DNA from: Gracilibacillus kekensis
Lineage (GTDB): Bacteria; Bacillota; Bacilli; Bacillales; Amphibacillaceae
Direction of reading: 5' to 3'
Assembly (NCBI RefSeq): GCF_900143085.1
Contig: NZ_FRCZ01000010.1
Location: 1-64,000 of the forward strand
Length of the DNA stretch: 64,000 bases
Positions within the stretch are counted from its first letter, which is position 1, and every line of letters begins with the position of its first letter. Below are positions 44,487 through 54,196 of the stretch, one piece after another. The position numbers and the translations under genes were made by a program. The notes under the pieces are model-generated. The model was given only the letters and a program-made list of their open reading frames with translations, ran no database searches and was not told where the DNA came from.

Positions 44487-44609
44487 CTCATATCCAGTTG
44501 TTTACCACGATGTAATTGTCCACTTTACCGAAACGGTTCGAATCCTAACAAAAAAAGCTATGTAGAGAATGAACGGACGACTAACTACGTGATATGTTTT
44601 GTTACTACT

Positions 44610-45425
44610 TTAAAAATCTTGCAATCTCAAAAATCGATAATCTTGATTTTTTGTTTGAGATGCTTTTTTGTTCAGTTCTTCCAAAATATCGTAAACAGTA
44701 ATAATTCTTCCTTGAAAAGCCTTAAGTTTGCCTAATACAATGTTCTCTACCCAACTGGGAGCTTGGTCTTGTGAAACATCGATATTATCTTCAAACAACT
44801 TCTCAATATTTGCTAAATATTTTTTTCCTACATCACTTGTTCTTTGGTATTTTGTCATATCTGTATCATTTAAACCTGGATCAAGTGCATATATTTCGAT
44901 TGGATCCTCGCTCAATTCTACTGATAGATTTTCAGTGAACCTCGCTATAGCTGTTTTGGACGTACCATACCCATTTCCATAAGGGAAGGCATCTAATGTA
45001 CCACCACCAACCAAGTTGATTAGTTTTCCATGATTTTGTGACAACATAATCGGAATAACACTTGCAGCGCATTGATAGGTACCGATAACATTGGTTTCAA
45101 TATCCTGTTTAAATAATTCCGGTGCGACTTCCCACGTCTTTCCAATCGCTTGGAAGGAACCAGCATTATTCACCCACACATCAATCTTACTGTATGTATC
45201 GATCACATATTTTAGTGTCGATTGCACTTCCTCCAGGTTTGTCACATCCATTGTAACCATGCGATGATCTCCTGAATATTGAAGTAATTCTTCTCTTACT
45301 TCATCCACCTTCTTCATATTTCTTCCTGAACCAATGACTGTATATCCTCTTTTGGCAAAATAGATTGCCATATTGCGTCCAATTCCTCTTGAAGCCCCTG
45401 TTATAAAGATAACCTGTTGATCCAT
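44610..45425 (-). CDS. SDR family oxidoreductase
   Basis: A 271-residue short-chain dehydrogenase. NAD(P) motif TGASRGIG (residues 8-15), NNAG in VWVNNAGSF, and catalytic YxxxK in YGTSKTA. A longer than usual C-terminal region (QGRIITVYDILEELNKKASQ) follows. The substrate is unknown. It could act on an alcohol or aldehyde linked to the neighbouring compartment, but nothing shows this directly. AGGTGATAAA precedes the ATG. Confidence 0.9.
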   Translation of the reverse strand: MDQQVIFITGASRGIGRNMAIYFAKRGYTVIGSGRNMKKVDEVREELLQYSGDHRMVTMDVTNLEEVQSTLKYVIDTYSKIDVWVNNAGSFQAIGKTWEVAPELFKQDIETNVIGTYQCAASVIPIMLSQNHGKLINLVGGGTLDAFPYGNGYGTSKTAIARFTENLSVELSEDPIEIYALDPGLNDTDMTKYQRTSDVGKKYLANIEKLFEDNIDVSQDQAPSWVENIVLGKLKAFQGRIITVYDILEELNKKASQTKNQDYRFLRLQDF

Positions 45426-45494
45426 TTTATCACCTCATAATTTTTTTGAATGTCTTCATTCTAATTGAAAGATGACTATAATAAAAATAGTTTG

Positions 45495-46406
45495 CTAGAC
45501 AACAATATTTACCATGATCCATATTAGAATAAAGCTTGTTATCATCGTTAAATTGGATGCTGTTCCGACCAAGCGTTGATTATAGCCAAACATAATGGCA
45601 TACGGTAAAACAGATGCTGGTGTTGGTAAAATGAAGCCGATTAATAAGGTGAATTTGAACATATCTTCGACAGGCAGCCACAAGTAACAGGCAATACCTG
45701 CAAATAATCCGATCCCATATTTCGTAGCTAAAAATTTCAAGATAAGTGTGCCATACCCTTTGGCAAAAGAAAAATTCAAATACAGGCCGAGCAGTAATAA
45801 TGAAAGTGGCATATTAGCTACAGAAATCGTATCTGAGACAGTGATTATTATGTTTGGCAGACTAATTCCGATTATGCTTAATAGCCCCATGATCAAATAG
45901 GTTTGTAAGGGAATTGACTTCGATAATTTCACTATAATCGAACGTGTTTCTAACATCCCACCACTTCCAGCATACATACCTGCAATAATATAACTTAGAC
46001 CAAATACGATAAAGGCATTCCCTATATCGAACATACCAAAATATTTTAGCCCTTCAAAGCCAAATAGACCTTCTACTAATGGATAAGCAAACAAGCCAAT
46101 ATTTAACCCAGGTACCATCATACTAAAAGTCCCCTTAATATCCTTTGTATGATTCCTGAATATGTATATTGCCATAAAACCGTTTACTAGACCATAAACA
46201 AAGGCGATAACGATTAAATAAAATAAGGAAGCTGTAAACTCAATATCACTAAACGTAACAATAATTAAGCAAGGAAGGGTTAAATTAAACACAATCCTTG
46301 CGATAGCTTCACCATCTTTTTCTTTTACAAGATTATTTCTTTTTAATAAATATCCGATTGTAATAATAACAATCGATATCAAAAATTGTTCATTAAATCC
46401 ACTCAT
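45495..46406 (-). CDS. AEC family transporter
   Basis: A 303-residue auxin-efflux-carrier-family membrane protein with about 10 helices. It has RIVFNLTLPCLIIVTFSDIE in the first repeat and MLLGLYL-type SLLLLGLYLNF plus LPTPASVLPYAIMFGYN in the second. Bacterial members transport small carboxylates such as malate. The substrate here is unknown. It lies 69 bp upstream of the SDR gene on the same strand and may be co-transcribed. Confidence 0.88.
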   Translation of the reverse strand: MSGFNEQFLISIVIITIGYLLKRNNLVKEKDGEAIARIVFNLTLPCLIIVTFSDIEFTASLFYLIVIAFVYGLVNGFMAIYIFRNHTKDIKGTFSMMVPGLNIGLFAYPLVEGLFGFEGLKYFGMFDIGNAFIVFGLSYIIAGMYAGSGGMLETRSIIVKLSKSIPLQTYLIMGLLSIIGISLPNIIITVSDTISVANMPLSLLLLGLYLNFSFAKGYGTLILKFLATKYGIGLFAGIACYLWLPVEDMFKFTLLIGFILPTPASVLPYAIMFGYNQRLVGTASNLTMITSFILIWIMVNIVV

Positions 46407-46493
46407 TTGCTGACTGTCTCCCTACTGAAAAAATCCTAATTCCTTGTACTACTATACCATATCTTGCAATAGTAATAATCCCACCAATTTTTT

Positions 46494-46522
46494 TGACAGA
46501 AAGATATCCAAGTTGTACCATT
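46494..46522 (+). promoter_or_regulatory. candidate promoter of lipM
   Basis: TTGACA, 17 nt, TACCAT. The -35 box is perfect and the -10 is poor. It is about 90 bp upstream of the lipM ATG. Confidence 0.45.
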
Positions 46523-46570
46523 AATAGAGTAATTGCATGAATTTTTTGAATTGTATTTCAATTACATTTA

Positions 46571-46610
46571 AAGGAGGAATAGTACTCTTTTTTGAAGAGA
46601 CTAATATTAT
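46571..46610 (+). promoter_or_regulatory. lipM ribosome site separated from the start by a hairpin
   Basis: AAGGAGG (46571-46577) is a near-perfect Shine-Dalgarno but lies 33 nt before the only in-frame start (ATG 46611), and a stop codon at 46602-46604 rules out an earlier one. Between them AGT-A-CTCTT pairs with AAGAG-ACT (46581-46602). Folding this hairpin would bring the Shine-Dalgarno to an effective ~11 nt. Confidence 0.55.
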
Positions 46611-47429
46611 ATGACAGAGACTTGGTACTTTTTAGACACGAACAAACAGACACCGGCTTATAATATGGCTGTAGATGAATGTTTATTAAATTGGCACAGC
46701 AACCAGCAAATACCACCGATTATTCGCTTTTATGAATGGTTACCAGCTGGATTGTCAGTAGGATACTTTCAAAAAACCAAAAACAAGATTAACATGGAAG
46801 CAGTCCAAAAAAACAATATTGAACTAGTTAGAAGATTAACTGGTGGTCGCGCAGTCTTACACGATCAGGAATTAACGTATAGTGTGATCGTTTCGGAAAA
46901 CCACCCGAAAATGCCTCGTTCTGTTAAGGAAGCATATCTCGTCTTATCTAAGGGTTTATTAGAAGGTTTTCAATCCTTAGGAATTAATGCATCCTTTGCT
47001 ATACCTGAGGGTAAGTTAAATACAAGTCAATCTGCCGTTTGTTTTGAAGAGCCTTCATGGTATGAGCTTGTGATTGATGATAAAAAAGCAGCAGGCAGTG
47101 CACAAACAAGAAAAAAAGGTGTCATACTGCAACATGGATCTATTCCTTTAGAAGTTGACGATCACAAACTCTATGACTTATTTATTTATAAGAATGAAAA
47201 AGTGAAGGAAAGAGCAAGGGCTGCATTTAGCGACAAGGCTATTTCTATTGCACAGGCCGCAAACCGTGATATTACACTGAATGAAGTGAAAAAAGCCTTC
47301 AAAAAGGGATTTGAAAAAGGACTAGACATTGATTTACAACCACTTGAATTAAATGAGGAGCAGAAGTTAGAAATTAATGACCTTATGCACAGCAAGTATT
47401 TAAATAATGAATGGAATTTTTCGAGATAG
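46611..47429 (+). CDS. lipM: octanoyltransferase LipM
   Basis: A 272-residue enzyme that moves octanoate from acyl carrier protein to GcvH, the first step of lipoate synthesis in Bacillus. It aligns along its length with B. subtilis LipM: TPAYNMAVDECLLNWHS, LSVGYFQKTK, VRRLTGGRAVLHDQELTYSV, the active Cys in SAVCFEEPSWYE (about 145), and the Lys motif AGSAQTRKKGVILQHGSIPL. It is followed by lipA 12 bp downstream, so both lipoate steps form one operon. Confidence 0.95.
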   Translation: MTETWYFLDTNKQTPAYNMAVDECLLNWHSNQQIPPIIRFYEWLPAGLSVGYFQKTKNKINMEAVQKNNIELVRRLTGGRAVLHDQELTYSVIVSENHPKMPRSVKEAYLVLSKGLLEGFQSLGINASFAIPEGKLNTSQSAVCFEEPSWYELVIDDKKAAGSAQTRKKGVILQHGSIPLEVDDHKLYDLFIYKNEKVKERARAAFSDKAISIAQAANRDITLNEVKKAFKKGFEKGLDIDLQPLELNEEQKLEINDLMHSKYLNNEWNFSR

Positions 47430-47441
47430 GAGACGATACAA

Positions 47442-48389
47442 ATGGCAAAAAAAGAGGAACATTTACGTAAACCCGAATGGCTGAAAATTAAAATTAATAC
47501 AAATAAATCGTACAATCGTCTAAAACATTTGATGCGAGACAAACGTTTAAATACGGTATGCGAAGAAGCAAAATGCCCTAATATTCACGAATGCTGGAGT
47601 GAAAGAAAAACAGCTACTTTTATGATTTTAGGTGATACTTGTACAAGAGGTTGCCGTTTCTGCGCTGTTAAAACTGGGCTTCCTAATGAGTTAGACTGGG
47701 ATGAACCACAACGAGTTGCTGAGTCTGTTGAGATCATGGGCTTAAAACATGTTGTTGTGACCGCAGTGGCGAGAGATGATTTAAATGATGGTGGAGCAGC
47801 AGTGTTTGCTGAAACTGTACGACAAATACGTGAAAAAGTTCCTGGATGTACGATTGAGATTTTACCTTCTGATATGAAAGGTGATTATGAGAGCCTACAT
47901 ACTTTAATGGACAGTGGTCCTGATATTTTTAATCATAATATCGAAACAGTCAGAAGACTTACAAAAAAAGTTCGCGCCATTGCAATGTATGATCGTTCGC
48001 TTGAATTATTGCGCAGAGTGAAAGAAATTGCTCCTAATACGCCAACCAAATCAAGTATTATGGTTGGACTTGGTGAAACGAAAGAAGAATTAGTGGAAGC
48101 AATGGATGACCTTCGCGCAAACAATGTTGACATTGTCACGATCGGTCAATACTTACAACCAACCACACGACATTTAAATGTCGAACGTTATTATCATCCC
48201 GATGAATTTAATGAATTAAAACAAATTGCTTTATCCAAAGGTTTTAAACACTGTGAAGCTGGACCTCTTGTTCGATCATCTTACCATGCAGATGAACAAG
48301 TTAATCAATCCGCAGCACAACGTCGGATAAAGTATATGAAGGGGTATGAAGAAACAAGTGGTCAGGAATTAAATAATATCACTTTTTAA
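47442..48389 (+). CDS. lipA: lipoyl synthase
   Basis: A 315-residue radical-SAM enzyme inserting two sulfurs into octanoyl-GcvH or E2. The auxiliary cluster motif is [12 protein letters not shown] (Cx4Cx5C) and the radical-SAM motif CTRGCRFC (Cx3Cx2C). The C-terminal RSSYHAD, including the serine ligand, is present. TAGGAGA precedes the ATG. Normal length. Confidence 0.97.
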   Translation: MAKKEEHLRKPEWLKIKINTNKSYNRLKHLMRDKRLNTVCEEAKCPNIHECWSERKTATFMILGDTCTRGCRFCAVKTGLPNELDWDEPQRVAESVEIMGLKHVVVTAVARDDLNDGGAAVFAETVRQIREKVPGCTIEILPSDMKGDYESLHTLMDSGPDIFNHNIETVRRLTKKVRAIAMYDRSLELLRRVKEIAPNTPTKSSIMVGLGETKEELVEAMDDLRANNVDIVTIGQYLQPTTRHLNVERYYHPDEFNELKQIALSKGFKHCEAGPLVRSSYHADEQVNQSAAQRRIKYMKGYEETSGQELNNITF

Positions 48390-48451
48390 TAATGTACGTG
48401 AGACATACTCGGAAGTTAATATGAGTAATCATAAGGAGCTAATTAAAATAA

Positions 48452-49246
48452 ATGAAAACTCATTATCAAGCATTATTTTTAGATATTGATGGTACGATCT
48501 TAAGACGTGATCATACCATTGAAGATACTACCAAGGTTGCGGTAAACCAGGCACAAGCTAAAGGCATAGAAGTATTTTTAGCAACTGGTCGGCCGCTTCA
48601 TGAAATCAGCGATATTGCAGAAGAACTAAATATTAACTCTTTGATCGGTTATAATGGTGCATATGCTAAATATAAAGGTAAAACTTTAGTGGATGAACCA
48701 ATGTCTGCATCTGTTATTGATCAATATTTAGGGATAGCGAAGGCCAACAACCATGAGATGATTTTATATACAGACAAATTAAATTTACTTACTTCTGTTT
48801 CAAATCCTATTGTTCAGAATTTTGTTGACTTCTTTCATCTAAACAGCTATCAACCATACGAAACTAGGTTCCGTAAAGATATTTTGGGTGTTACGTTAAT
48901 GAATGTGAGACCGGATGAACCAATATTATATGACCTTGAAAGTGAGAACATATATTTTTCCCAAGTGAATGTCTCTGGACTAGAGCACTGCTATGATGTG
49001 ATCAGAGAGAATGTCAATAAAGGATTTGCGATAAAAGCGATTCTTGATCGATTGAACATTTCTTCTAAGAATGCCATTGCTTTTGGTGATGGGATGAATG
49101 ATAAGCAAATGCTTCAATATGTTGGTGAAAGTTTCGCAATGGGAAATGCCACTCCGAAATTGTTTCAATACGCAAAACACCGCACAACCTCAGTAGAAGA
49201 CTCAGGAATATATAACGGATTAAAACAACTAGGCATAGTCGAATAA
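48452..49246 (+). CDS. HAD hydrolase, Cof subfamily
   Basis: A 264-residue haloacid-dehalogenase phosphatase of the Cof/IIB type. Motif I is LFLDIDGTIL (residues 8-17), motif II ATGRP, and motif III/IV KAILDRL...AIAFGDGMNDKQML. These act on sugar phosphates, flavin phosphates or nucleotides. The substrate is unknown. AAGGAG precedes the ATG. It follows lipA by 62 bp and may be co-transcribed. Confidence 0.92.
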   Translation: MKTHYQALFLDIDGTILRRDHTIEDTTKVAVNQAQAKGIEVFLATGRPLHEISDIAEELNINSLIGYNGAYAKYKGKTLVDEPMSASVIDQYLGIAKANNHEMILYTDKLNLLTSVSNPIVQNFVDFFHLNSYQPYETRFRKDILGVTLMNVRPDEPILYDLESENIYFSQVNVSGLEHCYDVIRENVNKGFAIKAILDRLNISSKNAIAFGDGMNDKQMLQYVGESFAMGNATPKLFQYAKHRTTSVEDSGIYNGLKQLGIVE

Positions 49247-49345
49247 TTTTTACAATTATTCGGCTTAATTCTTTGAATACTAGGAACAACTACAAAGTTC
49301 ACTGTTTTGCTTAGTAGTAATTTTGAAATAAGTGATGTGCTTACA

Positions 49346-49627
49346 TACCGCTCCGGCCGATCGCTTCGCTGTATAATAAGTTCTACAATGCTTGTGACAG
49401 TTAAATTTTTGACCTCTTACTCCTATCTACGAGTTTTTCTCTTGACAAAAATAGGATAATGCCTCTTCTTGCTAGCGTTGTAGAATATTAAATTAGCGAA
49501 GGCGTCCGCTTCCACTCCTACGGGATGTTTTTATCCGAAGATCCACTTTGGCAAGCGGTTTTTGCTTTCCAAAGTTAGCTGAGGAGAAAAACCCGTGGAA
49601 AGGGAAGCGGACAAGCCGTAGCGATTG
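49346..49627. repeat. paired hairpin repeat, left half collapsed
   Basis: In the gene-free stretch 49247-50108. The left half is reduced to 49346-49393 (CCGCTCCGGCCGATCGC, then TAAGTTCTACAATGCTTG), so its hairpin is deleted. The right half (49472-49627) is complete, from CTAGCGTTGTAGAATATTAA through GCGTCCGCTTCCACTCC and GAAGATCCACTTTGG to GAAGCGGACAAGCCGTAGCG. Confidence 0.8.
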
Positions 49628-49762
49628 CAAAGCAGTATTATTCTCTCAAAATTACTACAATGGAAATATAATTACTGCTTAGTATTCTTAAAATACACAA
49701 CATTACGTCTTGCCTCGATCGTGTTTGAGGGTGAGAAAATTGGTCATGTCTCATGCGCACAA

Positions 49763-49795
49763 AAGAGCCAACTTTTTTAGAAGTTGGCTTTTTTG
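49763..49795. terminator. orphan terminator-like hairpin
   Basis: AGCCAACTT-TTTTAG-AAGTTGGCT with T tracts on both strands. No gene ends nearby on either strand. It could end the lipM-lipA-HAD transcript or a small RNA. Nothing else is recognised between it and yjcZ. Confidence 0.6.
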
Positions 49796-50050
49796 TGTTT
49801 TGTGAAAACAGACACCTTAAATGGATAGGGGAGCAACAAGCTATCATACATATAAGCAGGCTAAAGTGGACTAATTATTCAGCTTACATGTATTTTATCA
49901 ATTAATGAACTTTCCACATTCACTAATTAATAGGTTACGTATAATATAACAAAGGGAAAACATCCCTACATTAAACTTGTTAAAAAATCTAACACTAAAA
50001 TTTCGAAAATCACACACGCCCATTTTTATCAAAACTAGACATTTACCCTA

Positions 50051-50077
50051 ACTTATTCTTGACTCCAACATACATTA
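50051..50077 (+). promoter_or_regulatory. sigma-K type promoter of yjcZ
   Basis: AC (50051-50052), exactly 16 nt, CATACATTA (50069-50077). This matches the sigma-K consensus AC-N16-CATANNNTA completely and gives mother-cell, late-sporulation expression. Confidence 0.7.
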
Positions 50078-50108
50078 TATAGTGATAATACACAAGGAGG
50101 TTGATTAA

Positions 50109-50246
50109 ATGAGCTATTACGGTGGCTGTAATCCATGTGGTGGATATGGTAGCGGATATGGTGGCGGTGGTTATGGCAGCGGATTTGCCTTAATCGTTGT
50201 ACTTTTCATCTTGTTAATAATTGTTGGTGCTTCTTTCTATAGTTAA
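50109..50246 (+). CDS. YjcZ family sporulation protein
   Basis: A 45-residue peptide. The N-terminal half is Gly/Tyr-rich ([20 protein letters not shown]) and the C-terminal half is one membrane helix ([20 protein letters not shown]). This is the tiny transmembrane family annotated as YjcZ-type sporulation proteins in Bacillaceae, often several per genome. AAGGAGGT lies 8 nt before the ATG. The sigma-K-like promoter upstream supports a spore role. Exact function is not established. Confidence 0.9.
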   Translation: MSYYGGCNPCGGYGSGYGGGGYGSGFALIVVLFILLIIVGASFYS

Positions 50247-50309
50247 TCAAAAGAATTGGATACACTAACCCACCCCCAATAAAACGCTCGGGCAATGCTA
50301 TTTAAAACG

Positions 50310-50362
50310 AAATCCGGACGATCTACAAATTCACAAATAGAATTTGTAATCGTTCGGATTTT
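50310..50362. terminator. bidirectional terminator between yjcZ and the GH127 gene
   Basis: AAATCCGGACGAT...ATCGTTCGGATTT with further pairing ACAAATT/AATTTGT towards a small loop. The long stem has T tracts on both sides and ends 15 bp before the minus-strand gene's stop codon. Confidence 0.8.
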
Positions 50363-50376
50363 TCAATTATGACACA

Positions 50377-52653
50377 TTATAATGTTGGCTCGTTTAAGAC
50401 TCTTAGATGATAGACCCCTCCCGCGATTTTTCCTTGACCTGCTGAGAATGTTACCGTTACTTTCTCTTTACCTTCTACAAATTGAGTCGGAATAGAATAG
50501 CTTTTTGTGTATAGCTCTCCAATATCAGGCTGATTAAAATGTTCCCTCGCTATAAAATGATCATCCACACGAATCGTAAAATCTCTTTCCATCTTGAGGC
50601 CATCTAGTTCTAGACTAGCATCATTTTTATTATAAGTAACTACCAAGTACATCGGTTGCTCAGGATTCACTGCCAATTCGTAACTGAAATAACCACCATC
50701 ACGTGCATCCCGCCATCCACTATGCACATCATTCCTGTAACCAGAGAACGAATTTATCACTTTTAAATGGTGATCAACTTCTGGTTGTTGTTCATTTGGG
50801 GTTACTTCATCTATTATAACGTTCTGTTCTCTTGCTCGTTTCTTTTTCTCCTCGTCTCCAACTTGCTGATATGTCGTTTCACTCATAATATTCCAATAAA
50901 TCGTATAGCGCTCATGATGGACGTTGAAAAATGGCTTTAATGTTACTTTCTGATTACCTGGTTGACCGATAGCTTTCGTCTCAAAGATTAGCTCTTTTTC
51001 ATCTTTTAAAGTAATCCAATTCGACAAATCTTCTTCTGTTACCAGTGTTGGCACCTCTATTAATGGATGGTTATTTAATGATTGGTGATCGTCTAATATG
51101 TCTGTATTTGGAAAATTCTCACGCCCCAGTGCGCCTGCTAAAACTAACGGTCCATACATGATAACCTGTTTCTTGTCATCATCTTTTGCAAGATATCGAA
51201 ATAGCTCCATTGATAAATCAAATGAAATTTCGTCGCCATTTTGCCATTCACGTTTTATTGTGAAATAGCCATCTTCCTCTTCCACTTTTTGATGCTTCCC
51301 ATTTACTGAAACTTGACTATCATCCTTTAACCAAATAGGCTTTCGAATTCGTATCTCCGTTATATCATCTGTCACTTTTTCTAATTTTAAAGAACTACTC
51401 TGCTGAAACGGAAAATCTGTTTGTTGTTTGATCATGATACGGTCATCATGGAAGGAAGCTTTTGCTGACAAAAATAAATGAACGTATAACGTATCCTCTC
51501 TCATTTCAAATATCCGACGATTATAACGCGCAGGATTTTCCATTCCTGTCCCTGTACAACACCAAAATGAATTATCATGAGAATGATAGACTTTAAAATG
51601 ACCGGGTTCTGTTGAAACAAAGTATGTTTTCATTCCCGAATCAGGATCCTGTGATGCTAAAATATGATTATATAGGGCACGTTCATAATAATCAAAATAA
51701 TAGGAGCTTGGTTGCCAATCAAATAAAAATTCTGTCAATTTTAACATGTTATATGTATTACATGTTTCTGTCGTTAAAATACCTAATTCCTCTGAATTTT
51801 CAGGTCCAAAGTGTTCCCTAATACTATTTCCACCTATCGCATATGTTCGATAGCTTACGACTTGCTCCCAAAAAAAGGTGGCGATTTGCTTATATTTATC
51901 ATTACCTGTAATGTTATATAACTTAGCTGCTCCAATCACTTTTGGAATTTGTGTATTGGCATGCCTTCCTTCTAAATCGTCTTGTTTGTTTGCCAAAGGG
52001 GCTAAAACTGCTTTATGGTAAAACCTCTCAGCTAATTCTAAATAACGCTTATCATTTGTAATGAGATATAAGTCTGCAAACACCTCATTCATGCCTCCAT
52101 GTTCACACCTTAACATCTCTTGAAATTGGTTTTCCGTTAAATCCTTTAAACCGTTATATGCCCAATCTGATAATCGGATTACCACCTGTAGTGCCTTTTC
52201 AGAACCGATAATTTGGCAAACGTCGATTAAACCAGCATAAATTTTGTGGATAGAATACCATGGGACCCAAGAACCGCCTAAACTAAAATTGCTGACTTCG
52301 AATTCACCGGTAAAAACTTGATCAAAGCAATCTCTTGGAAATCCACTAAGATAACCATCAAGCTCTATCGATTGAATTTTCTCTAATTCCGATAAAGCAT
52401 ATTCTAGCTTTTTCTTTAATTTAATATCACCAGTGGCTTGATACATAGTTGCAGATGCCGACAACCAGTGACCAACCGAATGACCAGCAATTTGGGTTGA
52501 TTCCCAACCTCCATACCTTTCTTTTTTCGCCTTCACACCAACTGCTTCATAACATGGCGCCACAAGGCGATCCACATCTAAATTAAGTAGATATTCTTTC
52601 CCTTTTTGCTGTGAATCATAGAATAGCCCGTCTAATAGTTGAATCTTTCCCAT
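50377..52653 (-). CDS. GH127 beta-L-arabinofuranosidase-like protein
   Basis: A 758-residue cytoplasmic glycosidase of family GH127 (formerly DUF1680). The (alpha/alpha)6 barrel carries the zinc/cysteine site of this family: Glu-x-Cys in ETCNTYNMLK (near residue 295) and the Cys-Cys pair in FWCCTGTGMENPARY (near 364). The second Cys pair includes the nucleophile position of characterised enzymes. N-terminal GGWESTQIAGHSVGHWLSA is also conserved. The C-terminus has beta-sandwich domains. No signal peptide, so it acts on imported oligosaccharides. GGAGG lies 9 nt before the ATG at 52653. It is divergent from an AraC regulator that probably controls it. Confidence 0.92.
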   Translation of the reverse strand: MGKIQLLDGLFYDSQQKGKEYLLNLDVDRLVAPCYEAVGVKAKKERYGGWESTQIAGHSVGHWLSASATMYQATGDIKLKKKLEYALSELEKIQSIELDGYLSGFPRDCFDQVFTGEFEVSNFSLGGSWVPWYSIHKIYAGLIDVCQIIGSEKALQVVIRLSDWAYNGLKDLTENQFQEMLRCEHGGMNEVFADLYLITNDKRYLELAERFYHKAVLAPLANKQDDLEGRHANTQIPKVIGAAKLYNITGNDKYKQIATFFWEQVVSYRTYAIGGNSIREHFGPENSEELGILTTETCNTYNMLKLTEFLFDWQPSSYYFDYYERALYNHILASQDPDSGMKTYFVSTEPGHFKVYHSHDNSFWCCTGTGMENPARYNRRIFEMREDTLYVHLFLSAKASFHDDRIMIKQQTDFPFQQSSSLKLEKVTDDITEIRIRKPIWLKDDSQVSVNGKHQKVEEEDGYFTIKREWQNGDEISFDLSMELFRYLAKDDDKKQVIMYGPLVLAGALGRENFPNTDILDDHQSLNNHPLIEVPTLVTEEDLSNWITLKDEKELIFETKAIGQPGNQKVTLKPFFNVHHERYTIYWNIMSETTYQQVGDEEKKKRAREQNVIIDEVTPNEQQPEVDHHLKVINSFSGYRNDVHSGWRDARDGGYFSYELAVNPEQPMYLVVTYNKNDASLELDGLKMERDFTIRVDDHFIAREHFNQPDIGELYTKSYSIPTQFVEGKEKVTVTFSAGQGKIAGGVYHLRVLNEPTL

Positions 52654-52793
52654 ACTTTCCACCTCCGTATTCCGTTCATATACAAGTATGAAAGAAATTC
52701 AACGAATTGTACATTCAAAAAAAGTAAAATTACATATCTTTTTTTTGTATTATGTTATAATTCTATTACTATTAAACTAAAGGCGGATTAATA

Positions 52794-53657
52794 TTGAATA
52801 ATAAAATTGAAATTATAAACAGCAATATAGCATTAATCCATGAAATTGGAATAATGGATGACTGTGAAGGTATTTTAAAACATCCAAATCGAATTATGCC
52901 GGATTTAAATGTCTTTGTATATGTCATAAATGGCAAACTTCAAATAAATGAAGATGGAAAATCGTACATTTTAGAAAAGGGCTCCTATCTTTTTCTCAGA
53001 AAAAATGCCCATCATTGGGGAGAGGATTATTACCAGCCTGGTTCTGAATGGTATTATATTCATTTTTTTAATCACTCTCTTCCTAGTGAAACTTCAGAAT
53101 ACAGTCCATATGGTAAAACTTCATTAATTAATCAAGATGAATACCAATCAAAAATTACATTGCCGAAGTTTGGAACGGTTAGCCAAAGGAAATATATTAT
53201 TTCTCAACTTGATAAACTATTAGAAATGTTCGAATCTTCCCATCCACTCCGCCCAATGTTAACGAGTATGCAATTGCATCAATTTTTTTTAGAATTATAC
53301 CTTGAAAACCTGGAATCTTTCGCTAACAAGAAATCAAATCGAATGATCATTCGGATGATTAACTACATTGATGGAGCAAATAAAAAAGTGACAAGTCAAG
53401 AAATTGCCGATCATTTAGGAATGAACTATGCCTACTTATCAACTTTGTTCAAAGAATACACTGGAAAAAGTGTCACACAATATCAAAATGAAAAAATGAT
53501 CGAAAAAGCAATTCAGCTATTCAGAAAAGAAAACGTAAACGTTGCCGAGGTAAGTGAACAGCTAGGCTTTTCCAATCCATTTTATTTTAGCCGTGTATTT
53601 AAAAAAGTCACTGGACTATCTCCTTCCGCATATTTACAGCAAATCTATCGTTACTAA
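52794..53657 (+). CDS. AraC family transcriptional regulator
   Basis: A 287-residue regulator. The N-terminal cupin-like sensor (LNVFVYVINGKLQINEDGKS, about 30-75) probably binds a sugar. The C-terminal ~100 residues hold two helix-turn-helix motifs (SQEIADHLGMNYAYLSTLFK and VAEVSEQLGFSNPFYFSRVF) and the family end FKKVTGLSPSAYLQ. The TTG start has AAAGGCGG 7 nt upstream. It is transcribed divergently from the GH127 gene across 140 bp, and is likely its local activator in response to an arabinose-containing sugar. Confidence 0.92.
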   Translation: MNNKIEIINSNIALIHEIGIMDDCEGILKHPNRIMPDLNVFVYVINGKLQINEDGKSYILEKGSYLFLRKNAHHWGEDYYQPGSEWYYIHFFNHSLPSETSEYSPYGKTSLINQDEYQSKITLPKFGTVSQRKYIISQLDKLLEMFESSHPLRPMLTSMQLHQFFLELYLENLESFANKKSNRMIIRMINYIDGANKKVTSQEIADHLGMNYAYLSTLFKEYTGKSVTQYQNEKMIEKAIQLFRKENVNVAEVSEQLGFSNPFYFSRVFKKVTGLSPSAYLQQIYRY

Positions 53658-53731
53658 TATTTATGTATACAATTTGAGTCAAAGAGAAGGTATGTTTAAC
53701 AAAGAAAATTTCTATAATGGGAGGATTATTT

Positions 53732-54196
53732 ATGCCATTCATTAATAAGAAAAAAATTTGGTTATTGTCTTTTGTATTTATTATTGGTATTTTATTTATT
53801 TTAGTTCCAAATATTAGAGGTCCCTATAATCTACAAAGTGTAGAAATAGATGGTTTAAAAGAAGTTGGTGAATATAAATCGGAGATAAACAACTATTCGG
53901 TAAAAGTTTTTTTGAAGAAGGGGCCAACTCTACATTTCGAATATAGCTATGTTGGAGCCCTTTTTGAAAAAAATAAATTCATTCGAAATATCTTTTGGAT
54001 TGGACCAAGTGGAAATGATTTTGCTGTAGAATGGAAAGAATCAAATATAATTGACATTAAAAATTTAACTTCATCAAATCCTAATATTACGTTAGATGTT
54101 CAAAAAGATAAATATGATTTTAGGAAAGACCCTTTTCTTCAACCAAAGGAGACTTTAGTTGAACATGACAAATTCACAAAGAAACGCTTGGATTAA
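53732..54196 (+). CDS. hypothetical membrane-anchored protein
   Basis: A 154-residue protein with one N-terminal membrane helix (IWLLSFVFIIGILFILVPNI, about 9-28) and an extracytoplasmic domain of ~120 residues rich in beta strands (VEIDGLKEVGEYKS, NYSVKVFLKKGPTLHFEYSY, NIFWIGPSGND). It resembles small DUF5412-type Bacillus proteins, but I am not certain. The ATG at 53732 lies 7 nt after GGGAGG. It is a single gene with its own terminator. Confidence 0.7.
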   Translation: MPFINKKKIWLLSFVFIIGILFILVPNIRGPYNLQSVEIDGLKEVGEYKSEINNYSVKVFLKKGPTLHFEYSYVGALFEKNKFIRNIFWIGPSGNDFAVEWKESNIIDIKNLTSSNPNITLDVQKDKYDFRKDPFLQPKETLVEHDKFTKKRLD

